Source: Trinickia dabaoshanensis (GTDB taxonomy: Bacteria; Pseudomonadota; Gammaproteobacteria; Burkholderiales; Burkholderiaceae). From it: a stretch of DNA of 64,000 nt. Made by a program: the position numbers and the translations under genes. Below, piece by piece: positions 1 to 8,846 of the stretch. Within the stretch, counting starts at the first letter, position 1. The number at the start of each line of letters is the position of its first letter. The notes beneath the pieces are model-generated. The model worked only from the letters and a program-made list of their open reading frames with translations. It did not search any database and had not been told where the DNA came from. The stretch lies in contig NZ_PNYA01000034.1 in assembly GCF_002879885.1 (NCBI RefSeq), positions 1 to 64,000 of the forward strand. The letters run 5' to 3'.

Positions 1-181
1 CCAGGTGCAGCACGACGACGGAATCCTTGCCGCCCGAGAACAGCAACGCCGGCTTGCTGCATTCGGCCACGAGCTCGCGCAGGATGTGAATCGATTCCGC
101 CTCGAGCCAGTCGAGATGGTCCATGCGGGTTGCGCTGACCTTGAGCGGGGTCGTCGCGGAGGATTCGAGAATCGTGCTCAT
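1..181 (-). CDS. cysD: Sulfate adenylyltransferase subunit 2 (CysD), N-terminal part
   Basis: Small subunit of ATP sulfurylase, which makes adenosine 5'-phosphosulfate from ATP and sulfate together with CysN. Only about 60 N-terminal residues lie in the window; the gene runs off the left edge. The PP-loop ATP-pyrophosphatase motif SGGKDS is visible, preceded by the typical [15 protein letters not shown] helix. ATG at 181 is the first start; an internal Met about 20 residues later, just before HLDWLEAE, is where many homologues begin. It follows cysH by about 110 nt on the same strand and is probably part of the cysI-DUF934-cysH-cysD operon. Confidence 0.93.
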   Translation of the reverse strand, partial: MSTILESSATTPLKVSATRMDHLDWLEAESIHILRELVAECSKPALLFSGGKDSVVVLHL

Positions 182-291
182 GTTTGACGGTTTCCTATCG
201 TTTGCTCGTGTGCCGCCCAGCGCGGGAATACGCGCGGGGCCGCCGTCACATCATTCGGATACTGCGTGTCACGCCGGTGTCGCCCGTGGCG

Positions 292-1059
292 TCAAGCCGG
301 CGTCTGCTTCGTTGCACCGCTCGGTGCGAATTGAATGGTCGAGGCGGTGACGTGCAGGCCGCACTCTTTCGAGTCGCGCGACTCCCACCACCAGCGTCCC
401 GCGCGGCTGTCCTCGCCGGGACGGACCGCGCGCGTACAAGGCTCGCACCCGATGCTGGGATAGCCGCGCGCATGCAGCGGGTTGACGGGCACGTCGAACA
501 GCTTGAGGTAAGCCCACACCTCGCCTTCGGTCCAATCCGCAAGCGGGTTGTATTTCTCGATGTTTCGCGCCGCATCGTGCTCTTGCTCGTGCAGTTCGGT
601 GCGCGTCACGGACTGCTCGCGGCGCTGGCCCGTCACCCACGCTTGCACGCCGCCAAGCGCGCGGTTCAGCGGCTCGACCTTGCGGATCTCGCAGCAGCGC
701 TTGCGCAGCTCGACGCTTTCGTAAAACGCGTTCAAACCGTGCGTCTTCACGTATTCGTCGACGGCGTCGGCCTGCGGATGAAACTGCTCGATCTCGTAGC
801 CGTAGCGTTCGCGGACGCGATCGATCATGCCGACCGTCTCCGCGTGCAGGCGGCCGGTATTGAGCGAAAAGATGCCGATCGGCGCTTTGCGCGACAAGAT
901 CGCATGCGTGAGCACCATGTCTTCAGCCGCCAAGCTGCTGGCCAGCTTCACGCTCGAATGGCGTTGCCCGATCTCGTCGATGAATGCATGCAAACGCTCG
1001 AACTTCGCCTCGAGCGCCGCATCGACGGCCGCGGCGGCGGGCGTGCGGTCTTGGCTCAT
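292..1059 (-). CDS. cysH: Assimilatory adenylyl-sulfate reductase (CysH, iron-sulfur type)
   Basis: Reduces activated sulfate to sulfite using thioredoxin in cysteine biosynthesis. The 255-residue protein has the PAPS/APS reductase fold. It carries the cysteine pairs Cys122-Cys123 (RKRCCEIRK) and Cys205/Cys208 (GCEPC), which bind a [4Fe-4S] cluster and mark APS-preferring bacterial enzymes, and the C-terminal catalytic Cys233 (KECGLH). E. coli PAPS reductase lacks the four cluster cysteines, so APS is the likely substrate. The ATG overlaps the stop of the upstream DUF934 gene by 4 nt (ATGA), which implies translational coupling. Confidence 0.96.
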   Translation of the reverse strand: MSQDRTPAAAAVDAALEAKFERLHAFIDEIGQRHSSVKLASSLAAEDMVLTHAILSRKAPIGIFSLNTGRLHAETVGMIDRVRERYGYEIEQFHPQADAVDEYVKTHGLNAFYESVELRKRCCEIRKVEPLNRALGGVQAWVTGQRREQSVTRTELHEQEHDAARNIEKYNPLADWTEGEVWAYLKLFDVPVNPLHARGYPSIGCEPCTRAVRPGEDSRAGRWWWESRDSKECGLHVTASTIQFAPSGATKQTPA

Positions 1060-1598
1060 GCACGCTCCGATTCGAGTTCGGCGCGGCGGCGAAACAGAGG
1101 CGCCGGCGTATCGTAGGCGCCTTGATATTTGACCGTGAACTCCTCGAACGCCCGCAAGGCGTCGTGAATGTCCTTGTCGGCCCGCACGGCGAACGCATCG
1201 AAACCGCAGCGCGCCATGAAGTTCAGGTGATCGCGCAGCACGTCGCCGATCGCGCGCAACTCACCGCTCCAACCGTAGCGATCGCGCAGCAGGCGCGCCG
1301 TGCTGTAGCCGCGACCATCGCGGAACACGGGGAAATCGACGCCGATCAGCGATATCTTGTCGAAGTCGCCGGCCAGTTCGGCCGGTTCGTCGTCGGGCGC
1401 AAGCCATACGCCGAGCTCATCGCGGCCGCGGGAGGCGACCAGCGCCTCGCGCGCTTGCGTCCATAGCGCGAACGGGACCAGCACGCGTCCGCCCGGCAGC
1501 GCCTCGGCCGCCGGCAACGAGCCGTCTTCGAGCGCGCGCACCACCGTCCAGTCGTCGCGCACCACCGAGCGATTCTTGATAATCGAAGTCATCTGCAA
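1056..1598 (-). CDS. DUF934 family protein of the sulfite reduction operon
   Basis: A 180-residue protein of the DUF934 family, which in proteobacteria is almost always encoded between cysI and cysH. Its biochemical role is not established; context suggests an accessory function in electron delivery to, or assembly of, the sulfite reductase. It begins MQMTSIIKNR, and a Met at residue 3 is an alternative start. It lies 22 nt downstream of cysI and overlaps cysH by 4 nt. No transmembrane segment or signal peptide is visible. Confidence 0.9.
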   Translation of the reverse strand: MQMTSIIKNRSVVRDDWTVVRALEDGSLPAAEALPGGRVLVPFALWTQAREALVASRGRDELGVWLAPDDEPAELAGDFDKISLIGVDFPVFRDGRGYSTARLLRDRYGWSGELRAIGDVLRDHLNFMARCGFDAFAVRADKDIHDALRAFEEFTVKYQGAYDTPAPLFRRRAELESERA

Positions 1599-1620
1599 AT
1601 ATCCTTGATCCGCTCGAAAT

Positions 1621-3300
1621 TTAAGCGTGCGCCGGCTGGCGCGACGCGTAGACGCGTTCCTTGAACGGCGCCACGCCGATCCGGTTGTAGGTGTCGATGA
1701 AGCGCTCGCCGTCGATGCGATGCTCGATGAACGTGTCGATCACCTTGCTCATGACGTCGGGCATCTCCTCCGCCGCGAACGACGGTCCGATCACGCGGCC
1801 CAGACGCGCGCCGTTCGCGCCCGTGCCCTGCTCGCCGCCGAGCGTCACTTGGTACCACTCGGAACCGTCCTTATCGACGCCGAGAATGCCGATATTGCCG
1901 ACGTGATGGTGACCGCACGAGTTGATACAACCCGAGATGTTCAGCGACAGGTCCCCCAAATCGTAGACGTAGTCGAGATCGTCGAAACGATCTTGGATCG
2001 ACTGAGCGATCGGCAACGACTTAGCATTGGCGAGCGAGCAGAAATCGCCGCCGGGACACGCGATGATATCGGTCAGCAAACCGATATTGGGCGTGGCGAA
2101 ACCTTGCTGCTTGGCGAGCTCCCACAACGCGAACAAGTCGCGCTTGCGCACGTCCGCCAGAATCAGGTTCTGCTCGTGCGAGACGCGAATCTCGCCGAAC
2201 GAGTACTGGTCCGCCCAATCGGCGACCGCTTCCATTTGCTCGGCCGTCGCATCGCCCGGCGCGCCCTTGGCCGGCTTCAGCGAAAGCGTGACGGCGGCAT
2301 AACCGGGGACGCGGTGCGGACGCAGATTGCGCTCGATCCAGCGTGCGAACGCGCGGTTTTCGAGCAGATGCTTTTCGAACGTGGCATCCGTATCCGACAG
2401 CTTATCGTAAGCCGGCGGTGCGAAATGGCGCGCGACGCGGTCGACCTCGGCTTGCGTGAGCGTCGAGGGGCCGTCCTTCAGATGCTGCCATTCCTCTTCG
2501 ACTTGCTGCGCGAATTTCTCGGGACCGAGTGCCTTCACGAGAATCTTGATACGCGCCTTGTACATGTTGTCGCGGCGGCCGAAGCGGTTGTACACGCGCA
2601 GAACGGCTTCGCAGTAGGTAAGCAGATGCTGCCACGGCAGGTTCTCCCGAATCACCGAGCCGATGATCGGCGTGCGGCCGAGGCCGCCGCCCGCGAGAAT
2701 CGCGCACACCACCTCGCCCGCTTCGTTCTTCGACAGATACACGCCGAGATCGTGGATCTGCACGGCGACACGATCTTCCTTCGTTCCCGACACGGCGATC
2801 TTGAACTTACGCGGCAGCCAGCTAAATTCGGGGTGGAACGTGGACCATTGGCGCAGGATCTCGGACCACGGACGCGGATCGACGATCTCGTCCGGTGCCA
2901 CGCCCGCGAACTGGTCGGCCGTGATGTTCCGGATGTCGTTGCCCGACGTCTGGATGCCGTGCATTTGCACCGAAGCGAGATCCGCCAGCAGATCGGGCGT
3001 TTCCTCGAGCTTGATCCAGTTGTACTGAATGTTCGTGCGGGTCGAGAAGTGGCCGTAGCCGCGGTCGTACTTGCGCGCGATGTGCGCGAGCATCCGCAAT
3101 TGGTCGCTGCGCAGGTTGCCGTACGGAATCGCGATCCGATGCATGTAGGCATGACGCTGCATATACAGGCCGTTCTGCAGCCGCAGCGGGCGGAACTCGT
3201 CCTCGCTCAATTCGCCCGACAAGCGGCGGCGGACTTGGTCGCGATACTGCGCGACGCGCTCGTCGACGATTCTCTGGTCGTACTGATCGTATTGATACAT
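1621..3300 (-). CDS. cysI: Sulfite reductase, siroheme/[4Fe-4S] subunit (CysI type)
   Basis: Six-electron reduction of sulfite to sulfide in the cytoplasm. The protein has two ferredoxin-like nitrite/sulfite reductase repeats and the C-terminal siroheme-iron-sulfur cysteines (ACPGGDFC, then SGCINSCGHH). The start is placed at 3300 (MYQYDQYDQ, 559 aa), which has a GGGG stretch just upstream. The frame stays open to 3330, but that start has no ribosome-binding site. No CysJ flavoprotein gene is adjacent, as is usual in Burkholderiaceae, where another donor is thought to serve. First gene of the leftward operon, divergent from cysB. Confidence 0.95.
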   Translation of the reverse strand: MYQYDQYDQRIVDERVAQYRDQVRRRLSGELSEDEFRPLRLQNGLYMQRHAYMHRIAIPYGNLRSDQLRMLAHIARKYDRGYGHFSTRTNIQYNWIKLEETPDLLADLASVQMHGIQTSGNDIRNITADQFAGVAPDEIVDPRPWSEILRQWSTFHPEFSWLPRKFKIAVSGTKEDRVAVQIHDLGVYLSKNEAGEVVCAILAGGGLGRTPIIGSVIRENLPWQHLLTYCEAVLRVYNRFGRRDNMYKARIKILVKALGPEKFAQQVEEEWQHLKDGPSTLTQAEVDRVARHFAPPAYDKLSDTDATFEKHLLENRAFARWIERNLRPHRVPGYAAVTLSLKPAKGAPGDATAEQMEAVADWADQYSFGEIRVSHEQNLILADVRKRDLFALWELAKQQGFATPNIGLLTDIIACPGGDFCSLANAKSLPIAQSIQDRFDDLDYVYDLGDLSLNISGCINSCGHHHVGNIGILGVDKDGSEWYQVTLGGEQGTGANGARLGRVIGPSFAAEEMPDVMSKVIDTFIEHRIDGERFIDTYNRIGVAPFKERVYASRQPAHA

Positions 3301-3505
3301 GCGGGACCCCAAGTTAGTGTCGCGCGGCATCGCGCGGTGTCCGAATCGCTATCGACGCTGGCGGCGAGCCTTCGTTCAGACAAGCTCGTCATGCGCTAAT
3401 GACGAAAACAGCTATGCATATTGAAAAACGTGGGTCGATCGTAATAAACTGCCCTTATATTTCAAACGACTAAAAAATTCTTTCCTTATGTCGATAGGGT
3501 TATAA
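3301..3505. promoter_or_regulatory. Divergent cysI / cysB promoter region
   Basis: About 200 nt between the divergent starts. The section 3400-3505 is clearly AT-rich compared with its surroundings, containing TTATATTTC and an A-run around 3472-3480. That is what is expected of CysB-bound promoters, which have degenerate AT-rich sites. No single operator can be defined by eye. Confidence 0.5.
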
Positions 3506-4447
3506 ATGAACCTGCACCAATTTAGGTTCGTGCGCGAGGCGGTCCGCCAGAAGTTCAATCTGACCGAGGCCGCCAAGGCGCTGTACACGTCTCAGCCGGG
3601 CGTCTCGAAGGCGATCATCGAGCTCGAGGACGAACTCGGGGTCGAAATCTTCACGCGGCACGGCAAGCGCGTGCGCTCGCTCACGGAGCCGGGACGCATC
3701 ATCCTTGCCTCGGTCGAGCGGATCTTGCAGGAGGTGGAAAGCCTCAAACGCGTGGGCAAGGACTTCGCGGCGCAGGACCAGGGCAATCTCGTGATCGCCG
3801 CCACGCATACGCAGGCGCGCTACTCGCTGCCCGGGGCGATCGCCGAGTTCAAAAAGCGCTTTCCTAAGGTGCACCTGTCGATCCTGCAAGGCAGCCCGAC
3901 GCAGGTGGCCGAAATGGTCATGCACGATCATGCCGACGTCGCGATCGCGACCGAGGCGATTTCGTCATACAAGGAATTGGTCTCGCTGCCGTGCTTCCAA
4001 TGGCATCACGTGGCGATCATGCCGGTCGATCATCCGCTGCTGCAGCGCAAGCAACTCTCGCTCGAGGATCTCGCGCAGTATCCGCTGATCACCTACGACA
4101 ACGCGTTCGCCGGGCGCACCAAGATCGACCAGGCGTTCGCGCTGCGCTCGCTCGCGCCGGACATCGTGCTCGAGGCGATCGACGCGGACGTCATCAAGAC
4201 GTACGTCGAACTGGGGCTCGGGGTCGGGATCATGGCCGACATCGCGTTCAATGCCGAGCGCGACCGTAATCTGCGCGCGATGCCGGTCGGCCATTTGTTC
4301 GGCAGCAACCTGACACGCGTCGCGCTCAAGCAAGGCGCTTATTTGCGCAGTTATGTGTATACGCTCGTCGAACTGCTCTCGCCCACGCTCAATCGGAAGT
4401 TGATCGAGCAGGCCCTCAAGGGCGAATACGACAGCTACGAGCTTTGA
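3506..4447 (+). CDS. cysB: LysR-family transcriptional regulator CysB
   Basis: Master activator of sulfur assimilation, responding to N-acetylserine/O-acetylserine and sulfate or thiosulfate. The 313-residue protein has an N-terminal winged helix-turn-helix (residues about 1-60, LTEAAKALYTSQPGVSKAI) and a periplasmic-binding-protein-like effector domain from about residue 90. Length and sequence match CysB/Cbl rather than a generic LysR protein. It sits divergent from the sulfite-reduction operon it is expected to control. Confidence 0.95.
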   Translation: MNLHQFRFVREAVRQKFNLTEAAKALYTSQPGVSKAIIELEDELGVEIFTRHGKRVRSLTEPGRIILASVERILQEVESLKRVGKDFAAQDQGNLVIAATHTQARYSLPGAIAEFKKRFPKVHLSILQGSPTQVAEMVMHDHADVAIATEAISSYKELVSLPCFQWHHVAIMPVDHPLLQRKQLSLEDLAQYPLITYDNAFAGRTKIDQAFALRSLAPDIVLEAIDADVIKTYVELGLGVGIMADIAFNAERDRNLRAMPVGHLFGSNLTRVALKQGAYLRSYVYTLVELLSPTLNRKLIEQALKGEYDSYEL

Positions 4448-4533
4448 ACCAGCGGGCCGTCCCGGCGAGTATGTGCTCGCTCGACGCCCCTATCATCGAT
4501 TTCACTCAGCCACGAACCTCAGGAGACCTTCGC

Positions 4534-5706
4534 ATGGCGTTGTCCGCAACCTTGCGCCGCGCGTTCGCGCTGGCCGCATTCGCGTTCGTTAGTGCGGCAC
4601 AGACCGCCCCGGCGCGAGCCGAAGTCAAAGTCGGCATCGATTTGTCCTCGACCGGGCCGGCCGCCGTCATCGGCATCACGAGCAAGAACGCGATGCTGAT
4701 GTGGCCGAAGACGATCGCCGGAGAACCGGCGCAATACATCTTCCTCGACGACGGCTCCGACCCCGGCGCGGCCGTACGCAATATCAACAAGCTCATCAAC
4801 GAGGATCATGTCGACGTCGTCGTGGGCCCGAACATCACGCCGGCCGCGTTGGCCGCGCTCGATCCGGTGGCCGCCTCGCATACGCCGATGATTACGCTGA
4901 TCGGCTCGGGCAGCGTGGTCGAGCCGCAAAGCGGCCCGCGCGTCTGGGCCTTCAAAATGGCGCAGACCGACACCGCGATGGCCGATGTCATGACGCGCTA
5001 CATGTCCAACCACGGCGTGAAGACGGTCGGCTTCATCGGTTTCGCCGACAGCTACGGCGATAGCTGGCTCAAAGAGTTTTCGACGTTCGCCAAGCTGCGT
5101 CATATCTCGATCGTCGCCACCGAGCGCTACAACCGCACCGATTCGAGCGTGACGGGCCAAGTGCTCAAGCTGATGGAAGCCAAGCCCGACGCGATGCTCG
5201 TCGCGGGCGCCGGTACGCCGGCCGTACTGCCGCAGCGCGAACTCGTCCAGCGCGGTTTCAAAGGCCCGATCTACCAGACGCACGGCATCGCCACGCCGGC
5301 GTTCATCAAGCTCGGCGGCAAGGATGTCGAGGGCACGCTGTTCCCCACCCAGCCGGTCGTCGTCGCCCGCACGTTACCGGCCGACCACCCGTCGAAGAAG
5401 GCCGCGATGGCGTTCGTCGATAGCTACGAAGCCAAATTCGGTGCGGGCAGCGTCACCCAGTTCGCCGGCGATGCGGCCGGTGTCTACCCGCGCTTGAACG
5501 ACGCCGTCGCACGCGCCTTGAAGACGGCGCGGCCGGGCACCGAGGCCTTCCGCTCGGCGCTGCGCACCGCGCTCGAGCAGGCGCACGAACTCGTGGTGCC
5601 GAACGGCGTCGTCACGACGACCGCGACCGATCACGTCGGGCTCGATCAACGTGCGAGCGTCATGGGGGCGATCAAGGACGGCAAGTTCGTCTACTTGAGC
5701 CAGTAA
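4534..5706 (+). CDS. Periplasmic substrate-binding protein, branched-chain amino acid (LivK-like) family
   Basis: Solute-binding protein of type I fold (390 aa) with a Sec signal peptide (MALSATLRRAFALAAFAF, cleavage probably after AARA-type PARA) followed by EVKVGIDLSSTGPAA, typical of Liv-type receptors. ATG 4534 is preceded by AGGAGA; the frame is open from 4444 but those codons lack such a site. No ABC permease or ATPase gene is next to it, so it is an orphan. It might feed another transporter or act as a sensor partner for the convergent chemoreceptor. The ligand cannot be told from sequence. Confidence 0.85.
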   Translation: MALSATLRRAFALAAFAFVSAAQTAPARAEVKVGIDLSSTGPAAVIGITSKNAMLMWPKTIAGEPAQYIFLDDGSDPGAAVRNINKLINEDHVDVVVGPNITPAALAALDPVAASHTPMITLIGSGSVVEPQSGPRVWAFKMAQTDTAMADVMTRYMSNHGVKTVGFIGFADSYGDSWLKEFSTFAKLRHISIVATERYNRTDSSVTGQVLKLMEAKPDAMLVAGAGTPAVLPQRELVQRGFKGPIYQTHGIATPAFIKLGGKDVEGTLFPTQPVVVARTLPADHPSKKAAMAFVDSYEAKFGAGSVTQFAGDAAGVYPRLNDAVARALKTARPGTEAFRSALRTALEQAHELVVPNGVVTTTATDHVGLDQRASVMGAIKDGKFVYLSQ

Positions 5707-5719
5707 GCGCTAGCCGCCC

Positions 5720-7672
5720 TCAGGCGAGCTGAAAGCGGGCGACCAACCGCTCCATCTGCTCCGCCTGTTCCTGCAACGACGCGCTCGCGGCCGCCGATTC
5801 CTCCACGAGCGCGGCGTTGCGCTGGGTCACTTCGTCCATCTGCGCGATCGCGACGTTGACCTGCTCGATGCCGTCGCTCTGTTGCTCCGAGGCATCGGCG
5901 ATTTCACCGACGATGCGATCGACGTCGGCGATCGCATCGATGACCGCATGGATCGCTCCGTCGACTTGAACGAATAGCGCCGAGCCGCCCGTCACGCGTT
6001 CGATGGACGTTTGGATCAGCGCCTTGACGTCCTTCGCCGCGGCCGCACTGCGGTGCGCGAGCGCGCGCACTTCCCCGGCGACCACGCCGAACCCTTTGCC
6101 CTGCTCGCCCGCGCGCGCCGCCTCGACGGCCGCGTTCAACGCCAGGATGTTCGTCTGGAATGCGATGCCTTCGATGACGGAGACGATCTCGGCCATGCGC
6201 GTCGACCCGTCGTGTACCTGCTTCATGATGTCCACGGCCGAGGTCACGATCGAGCCCGTGCGCGAAGCGCGTTCGGAAGCCTCGGCACTGAGCTTGTTCG
6301 CGTTGGCCGCGTTCGACGCGTTGTGCCGCACGGTCGAGGTCAATTGCTCCATGCTGGCCGCTGTCTCTTGGAGCGATGCCGCCTGCGTCTCCGTGCGTTG
6401 CGATAGATCCTGATTGCCGGCCGCGATTTGCCCGCTGCCCACCAGTACCGATTGCGCGGCGCCGCGTGTCGCGGCGATCGTCTGCGTCCACGCCGCGACG
6501 AGCGCGTTCAAGCCGCGTTTGATCGACGCGAATTCGTCTTTGCCGTCCACGGCGAGCGATGCCCGTAGATCGCCCGTGCCGATCGCCGCCATCGAAGTCG
6601 ACAAGGCGGCGACATCGCGCTGGGTCCGCAACGCGAAGGCGGCAAATAAATACAGCGCGCAGCCGATCGACATCGCACTCAGCAGCGATAGGACGATCAC
6701 CTCGTTGCGTTCGTGGCGCGCGCGCGTGTTCAGCCGATCGCGCGCAAGCTGCGAAAGCGTGGCGTGTGCTCCGTATAAGGCGGCGATCGCGTCGGTGCCT
6801 TGCTGAAAAAAGGCGCTGGCGTCGAGCGCTGGGGCGCCCTCGCGGGCCAACGCGGCGACCGTCTGCCGGAAGGTATCGTAGGGGCTGAGATCGATCGCCG
6901 AGAGCTTGGCGCCCACTGCCGGGCCGGTTTGCGCTTCGCGTATGCCGGAGAGGGCATGGCGCAGTGCGGCGCTTTGCTCGTCGAGCAAAGCCGCGCGCGT
7001 TTGCAGCACGCCTCGGTCGAGATCGGCGAGCGCACCCGCGCTCAATGCGGCCGCCCCCTTTCCCCGTGTGAGGCCCGCCGTTTCGGCGGCGCTCGGCAAT
7101 TCGAATGCCACTGTGTCGATGAGCGCGGCGTTCACTTCGTCCGGATCGAGAGCGAGTCTGGCCAAATTGGCCAAGTCACGCTCGAACAAAAAAATCTCGC
7201 GCACGAGGCGCGTGTGCGATTCGAATAGCGCCGTGCCGGTCGGCCCGAGCCCCGCCGCCGAGAGTTGCGCGTAGCGATCGGCCAGCGCCTTGGGCTGCGC
7301 GCGCATATCGAAGTGCGTACTCGCTTGCGCTTGCGCGATTAGACGGGTCAGCGAGGCATCGGCTGCCGCGCTCGACGAATCGAAGGCCGATCGCATGCCC
7401 GCGTTCCCGGCCAATACCGCCGCGCCGGCGCCGCGGCGCACTTGTACCGCTTTGAGTAGATCTTGTGTCGTGGCGAGCATGGCGATGCCGTCTTGCTCGC
7501 TGAGCGTCGCGCGGTACGCTTGCAGCGCGGAGTGAATTGTGGCGTAGAGGGTCGTCGACAAAGGCGCCATGAACAACAGCGCTAGGATGATGAGCTTGTT
7601 CGGCATGCGCAGCCGGCCCATCAGCGCCATTCCAGGCGCAAATACGGCTCGAATCACGGTGTTCCCCAGCAA
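5720..7672 (-). CDS. Methyl-accepting chemotaxis protein
   Basis: Transmembrane chemoreceptor of 650 residues. TM1 lies at about residues 25-48, a large periplasmic helical sensor domain at about 49-322 and TM2 at about 323-346. A HAMP domain follows, then the cytoplasmic signalling domain with the invariant hairpin region (FQTNILALNAAVEAARAGEQ) near residues 500-540. The C-terminus ends RFQLA and lacks an NWETF-type CheR-tethering pentapeptide. It converges with the orphan binding protein, leaving only 13 nt between their ends. Ligand unknown. Confidence 0.93.
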   Translation of the reverse strand: MLGNTVIRAVFAPGMALMGRLRMPNKLIILALLFMAPLSTTLYATIHSALQAYRATLSEQDGIAMLATTQDLLKAVQVRRGAGAAVLAGNAGMRSAFDSSSAAADASLTRLIAQAQASTHFDMRAQPKALADRYAQLSAAGLGPTGTALFESHTRLVREIFLFERDLANLARLALDPDEVNAALIDTVAFELPSAAETAGLTRGKGAAALSAGALADLDRGVLQTRAALLDEQSAALRHALSGIREAQTGPAVGAKLSAIDLSPYDTFRQTVAALAREGAPALDASAFFQQGTDAIAALYGAHATLSQLARDRLNTRARHERNEVIVLSLLSAMSIGCALYLFAAFALRTQRDVAALSTSMAAIGTGDLRASLAVDGKDEFASIKRGLNALVAAWTQTIAATRGAAQSVLVGSGQIAAGNQDLSQRTETQAASLQETAASMEQLTSTVRHNASNAANANKLSAEASERASRTGSIVTSAVDIMKQVHDGSTRMAEIVSVIEGIAFQTNILALNAAVEAARAGEQGKGFGVVAGEVRALAHRSAAAAKDVKALIQTSIERVTGGSALFVQVDGAIHAVIDAIADVDRIVGEIADASEQQSDGIEQVNVAIAQMDEVTQRNAALVEESAAASASLQEQAEQMERLVARFQLA

Positions 7673-8004
7673 GTGCGCGGTCTACGTCGCATAGACCGAT
7701 AAATCGCCGCGCTCCATGTTGCGAAAGCTCATGCCTCGCTTCGGCGGCTTGGATAGTCAGACGATACGCGGCCGAAGCGGGCCTCCGCTTGACGCACGTC
7801 AACGGTAAAAAAACGGGGAAAAAAGGGCCACGACGTTGGTCCTGGCTGATCGGGTCGGCTTTCAATGAGAGGAAGGCGAAGCCGCCTGGACGAGCGGCGG
7901 ATCGACGCGGTGGGCCAACACGCGGTGAGCCACCGCTTGTCAGGCGCGACGAATTCCGCCATAATCGCGCTCTTGTCGTCCGGTGTGTTCTCGCGCCGGC
8001 GAAA
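7673..8004. other. Intergenic region upstream of tRNA-Leu
   Basis: 332 nt between the chemoreceptor start and the tRNA. The only signal I see is the tRNA promoter at 7937-7965. The start of the chemoreceptor gene must also have its promoter here, but none stands out. No convincing open frame or repeat. Confidence 0.5.
7937..7965 (+). promoter_or_regulatory. Sigma-70 promoter of tRNA-Leu
   Basis: TTGTCA at 7937-7942, a 17-nt spacer, then CATAAT at 7960-7965. The predicted transcription start is about 7972, some 30 nt before the mature tRNA. Confidence 0.75.
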
Positions 8005-8089
8005 GCCCAGGTGGTGAAACAGGTAGACGCAGGGGACTCAAAATCCCCCGCCGCAAGGCGTGCCGGTTCGAGTCCGGCCCTGGGCACCA
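8005..8089 (+). tRNA. tRNA-Leu (anticodon CAA)
   Basis: 85-nt class II tRNA with encoded CCA. The acceptor arms GCCCAGG (8005-8011) and CCTGGGC (8079-8085) pair fully, with A discriminator and CCA at 8087-8089. The anticodon stem is GGGGA/TCCCC with loop CTCAAAA, giving anticodon CAA (reads UUG). A long variable arm and a GGTTCGAGTCC T-arm are present. Followed directly by a strong terminator, so it is a single-gene unit. Confidence 0.97.
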
Positions 8090-8101
8090 AGAATTCCCGT
8101 G

Positions 8102-8135
8102 AAAGGCCCAGCCCGCAAGGCTGGGCCTTTTCATT
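8102..8135 (+). terminator. Rho-independent terminator of tRNA-Leu
   Basis: A perfect 12-bp stem, AAAGGCCCAGCC (8102-8113) with GGCTGGGCCTTT (8119-8130), 5-nt loop CGCAA, followed by a T-rich stretch (TTTTCATTT). Confidence 0.92.
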
Positions 8136-8154
8136 TGGCGCAGATTTGGCGCGG
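8133..8154. repeat. Tandem 11-bp repeat after the tRNA terminator
   Basis: ATTTGGCGCAG (8133-8143) is followed immediately by ATTTGGCGCGG (8144-8154), matching at 10 of 11 positions. It lies between the tRNA-Leu unit and the accessory block. It could be chance in GC-rich DNA or a trace of integration; a matching copy at the far side was not seen. Confidence 0.4.
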
Positions 8155-8245
8155 CGCGATTCCAAGGCACACGTGCCCGTCTCCAAGCACATATCGGTAC
8201 TGTCGAACCGGCCAACGCGCCGAAATGAAGCCAATACCGCCGCAT

Positions 8246-8620
8246 TCAGTCGATCAATACGTGTAGGTCGACTCGCGACGCGACAGCACGCACCACTTTG
8301 TGCGTGCCGTGTCCGGGATTGACCGCTGTCTCTACCGACACCAGTCCCGCGGCAAGCAACGCGTCGACGTCGCGCTTCACCGCACTCCGATCACGATGCA
8401 AGCGCGCTGCGATCGTGGTGATCGAAGCCGGCTCCGCCTTGATCGTGCGGAACAGGCCGATACGAGCCTGCGTGAGCAACTGTGCAACCTCGGCCGGGTC
8501 GTCGAACGTAACGATGTGAGTTTCAGCAAGTGGTTCGCCGCGATCAGCCTGGCGCGCAAGACGCTTGCCACGCGCGAAGAATTCCGCCTCGGTACCAGTT
8601 TCGATTCGTGTCTTGCTCAT
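8246..8620 (-). CDS. TumA-type antitoxin / winged-helix DNA-binding protein
   Basis: Small 124-residue DNA-binding protein. It has an N-terminal region containing GEPLAETHIVTFDDPAE and a winged helix-turn-helix (ITTIAARLHRDRSAVKRDVDALLAAGLVSVE). This matches antitoxins of the TumE/TumA toxin-antitoxin family as I know them. ATG 8620 is chosen because its ATGA overlaps the stop of a remnant reading frame that should be the toxin, the usual order for this family. With the toxin truncated, the antitoxin may be an orphan. DNA binding and autoregulation are inferred. Confidence 0.7.
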   Translation of the reverse strand: MSKTRIETGTEAEFFARGKRLARQADRGEPLAETHIVTFDDPAEVAQLLTQARIGLFRTIKAEPASITTIAARLHRDRSAVKRDVDALLAAGLVSVETAVNPGHGTHKVVRAVASRVDLHVLID

Positions 8621-8706
8621 GATTTGCTCCGCAATGCAGTCCAGTCGCGCTCGAACCGCTCCTCGACATCCTCGAAGCTGACGACCCGGTGACGCCCTTT
8701 CTCTTT
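8617..8706 (-). pseudogene. C-terminal remnant of a TumE-like (DUF6516) toxin
   Basis: In the frame upstream of the antitoxin, an in-frame TAG is followed by about 28 codons encoding KEKGRHRVVSFEDVEE and then RFERDWTALRSKS and a TGA that overlaps the antitoxin ATG. The 4-nt overlap, family order and the charged tail suggest the 3' end of a toxin gene whose front half is gone. Upstream DNA (8710-8846) shows no continuation in any frame. The family assignment is inference from context and a short tail. Confidence 0.45.
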
Positions 8707-8846
8707 CTATTTGTCTTCCGTGCGCTGGAACCGGCACCCGGGCTGGCCTCACAGCATGCTCTCCGTCGCAGCCCCCGAGGATGAGTAGTGGCTGAATTGG
8801 GACCGACTTACCTCCTCAGCAAAGCTCGTTCATCCGACGCGCGGCC

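Noticed and set aside
1627-3399. Long open frame antisense to cysI
   Set aside because: Shadow of the GC-rich coding strand; the product has no family resemblance and cysI is certain on the other strand.
8133-8154. Attachment site duplicate
   Set aside because: Two adjacent copies only, no distant partner and no integrase; listed as a plain repeat.
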